Source: JALZVT01 sp039029135
GTDB lineage: Bacteria; Pseudomonadota; Gammaproteobacteria; Pseudomonadales; Azotimanducaceae
Length of the DNA stretch: 64,000 bases
Assembly (NCBI GenBank): GCA_039029135.1
Contig: JBCCGT010000009.1
Coordinates: 1-64,000 of the forward strand
Direction: 5' to 3'
Under the pieces are notes generated by a model. The model had not been told where the DNA came from. It searched no databases and worked only from the letters and a program-made list of their open reading frames with translations. The position numbers and the translations under genes are program-made. Shown here in pieces: positions 62,325 to 64,000 of this stretch; position 1 is the first letter of the stretch; the number at the start of each line of letters is the position of its first letter.

Positions 62325-64000
62325 ATGACCGCAAACGAACCATCCTCTGCCCGTCCGGGCAAACACTCCGCTGCGGAGGGTGCGACGGCGGATCAGGCGA
62401 GCGCCGCCGGCCGCCAGGGTCTACCCGATGCGCTGGTCGAGCCGAAGGCGGCAACGGCGGCGACCCGCGCCAGCCAGGATGCGGTGCGCGCCTATCTGCC
62501 GTTCGATGACGAGCGCAGCTTCGCCGCCGCCAAACGCGGGTTCCTAGGGACGATCGAACCGCTGCGTATCGAGCGCGCCCCGGGAGCGCGCCCGGTCTAC
62601 GACCTATCGGGTTTCGGCTTCCTCGACGGCCCGGCGCCGGACACGGTCAATCCCAGCCTGTGGCGCCAGGCCCAGCTAAACGCCCATCACGCGGGGTTGT
62701 TCGAGGTGGTCGACGGCATCTATCAGGTGCGCTCGTTCGATCTGGCCAACATGACGCTGGTGCGCGGCGAGCACGGCTGGATCGTCATCGACCCACTGAC
62801 CGCAACAGAGACGGCGGCGGCGGCGCTGAAACTCGCCAACGACACGCTCGGCGAACGGCCGGTCGTCGCGGTGATCCACACCCACAGCCACGTCGATCAT
62901 TTCGCGGGCGTGCTCGGTGTGACCAGCCACGAGGAGGTCGCAAGCGGCGCCGTGCAGGTCATTGCGCCACTGGATTTCGTCGAGGAATCGCTGGCCGAAA
63001 ACGTGCTGGCCGGGAACGTGATGAATCGTCGCGCAACCTATATGTACGGCAACCTGCTCGCGCCTTCGCCGACCGGCTTCGTGTCCTGCGGACTCGGGGC
63101 GAACCTCGCCCTCGGCACCACGGGCTTCGTGATGCCGACCCACATCATCCGCGAGACCGGTGAAACCCGCACGATCGACGGCATCGAGATCGAGTTTCAG
63201 ATGACGATGGGGACCGAAGCACCGGCGGAGATGGTGTTTTATTTCCCGCAGTTCAAAGCCCTGTGCATGTCGGAGATCACGAGCCACCACCTGCACAACG
63301 TCTATACCCCCCGCGGCGCCCAGGTCCGCGACGCGCTGGCCTGGGCGAGCCAGATCGACGAATCGATCGAGCTGTTCGGCGCGCGTTTAGAGGTGCAGTT
63401 CGCGAGCCATCACTGGCCGACCTGGGGGCGCGCCGAGGCCGTCGACTATCTTGAGAAGCAGCGCGACCTGTACAAGTTCATCCACGACCAGACGCTGCGC
63501 CTCGCGAATCACGGCTACACCCGGGAAGAGATCGCCGCGCGCCTGCGCCTGCCGGACAGCCTGGGCAAAGAGTTCTTCAATCGCGACTACTACGGGACGC
63601 TGAACCACAACGTGCGCGCGGTCTACGTGCGCTATCTCGGCGAGTTCAGCGGCAATCCAAGCCTGTTGAATCCCCTCCCGCCAACGGTGGCCGGCGGACA
63701 CTACGTGGACTTCATGGGCGGGCCCGATGCCGTCGTAGAGAAGGCAAGAAACTCTTTTGAAAACAATGACTACCAGTGGGTTTGTGAGGTCTTACAGCAC
63801 GTTGTTAACGTCGCCCCCGACCATGTCGAGGCGCGCGCGCTGCTGGCGGATTCGCTGGAGCAGCTCGGCTATCAGGCCGAGAGCGGCCCCTGGCGCAATT
63901 TCTATCTGTGCGGCGCGCTGGAGCTGCGCCACGGCGTACCTGCGGGCTCCAAGCAGCGCATCAGTGTGGGCGTCCTCGACGGCATGCCGCTCGCTGATCT
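62325..64000 (+). CDS. alkyl/aryl-sulfatase, metallo-beta-lactamase fold (SdsA/YjcS type), partial
   Basis: At least 558 aa, cut by the window edge. The zinc-binding motif HTHSHVDHFAG, the substrate loop GTEAPAEMVFYFP, SEITSHHLHNVYTPRGAQVRDA and FASHHWPTWG are those of SdsA1/YjcS-type linear alkylsulfatases. The later helical dimerisation domain begins (EARALLADSLEQLGYQAESGPWRNFYL). The missing end should hold the SCP2-like lipid-binding domain. The enzyme releases sulfate from alkyl sulfates such as dodecyl sulfate. No clear Sec signal: the N-terminus is polar (MTANEPSSARPGKHSA), so secretion is uncertain. Confidence 0.93.
   Translation, partial: MTANEPSSARPGKHSAAEGATADQASAAGRQGLPDALVEPKAATAATRASQDAVRAYLPFDDERSFAAAKRGFLGTIEPLRIERAPGARPVYDLSGFGFLDGPAPDTVNPSLWRQAQLNAHHAGLFEVVDGIYQVRSFDLANMTLVRGEHGWIVIDPLTATETAAAALKLANDTLGERPVVAVIHTHSHVDHFAGVLGVTSHEEVASGAVQVIAPLDFVEESLAENVLAGNVMNRRATYMYGNLLAPSPTGFVSCGLGANLALGTTGFVMPTHIIRETGETRTIDGIEIEFQMTMGTEAPAEMVFYFPQFKALCMSEITSHHLHNVYTPRGAQVRDALAWASQIDESIELFGARLEVQFASHHWPTWGRAEAVDYLEKQRDLYKFIHDQTLRLANHGYTREEIAARLRLPDSLGKEFFNRDYYGTLNHNVRAVYVRYLGEFSGNPSLLNPLPPTVAGGHYVDFMGGPDAVVEKARNSFENNDYQWVCEVLQHVVNVAPDHVEARALLADSLEQLGYQAESGPWRNFYLCGALELRHGVPAGSKQRISVGVLDGMPLAD

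Overview
The window is about 67% GC and reads as the chromosome of a free-living, aerobic, heterotrophic proteobacterium, most likely a gammaproteobacterium. The clues are a tRNA-Val/tRNA-Asp operon of gammaproteobacterial type, a PA3496-like acidic protein, a FAD-oxidoreductase/SelD fusion, ArfB, and many esterase, acyl-CoA and amidohydrolase genes. The genus cannot be fixed from this sequence. GTG and TTG starts are frequent. There is no phage or CRISPR; the only mobile DNA seen is one 259-bp MITE-like element.

Layout. 1-300: tRNA operon and its promoter. 450-9.6 kb: a catabolic island with an alpha/beta hydrolase, an operon of amidohydrolase, CoA-transferase and MFS symporter, a type-B carboxylesterase and a second MFS carrier. 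9.7-20.2 kb: bifunctional PutA, an MBOAT/SGNH O-acylation pair opposite a glycosyltransferase, a cytosolic hybrid histidine kinase and an aminotransferase. 20.5-26 kb: a periplasmic zinc deacylase-like protein with long disordered tails, an SDR/CPXCG/YgjP-type operon split by the MITE, arfB, and a selenoprotein related to glycine reductase component B. Its in-frame TGA (UxxC motif) is followed by a perfect SECIS-like hairpin. 26-33 kb: a short structured transcription unit with strong terminator, a single-chain acyl-CoA carboxylase, and the DUF2845, DUF3667, Nudix, mobA and DUF7009 genes. 33-41 kb: two overlapping dynamin-like GTPases, then a cell-wall set (OmpA/DUF4398, L,D-transpeptidase, M15-like peptidase with an EF-hand loop). 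40.9-45.1 kb: an ABC export/mechanotransmission operon. 45.2-54.7 kb: MscS-type channel, pyruvate kinase, a large fusion of degenerate sugar-phosphate-cyclase and ROK-kinase folds, a thioredoxin-heme-copper monooxygenase fusion, a YeiH exporter with a divergent Lrp regulator, and DUF6356. 54.8-64 kb: paired acyl-CoA dehydrogenases, a MetX-like acyltransferase, a tight operon of PA3496-like protein, FAD-SelD and DsbA-like protein, and an alkylsulfatase cut by the window edge.

How it fits together. Esterases, an alkylsulfatase, acyl-CoA dehydrogenases, CoA-transferase and acyl-CoA carboxylase suggest growth on esters, alkyl sulfates and acyl chains, with PutA adding proline. SelD supplies selenophosphate, which fits with the UGA-containing gene 35 kb away being a true selenoprotein. 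The points most worth following up are the selenoprotein with its second C-terminal CxxC, the MITE lying exactly at a coupled stop/start junction, and the cyclase-ROK fusion that has lost the catalytic residues of both parents.
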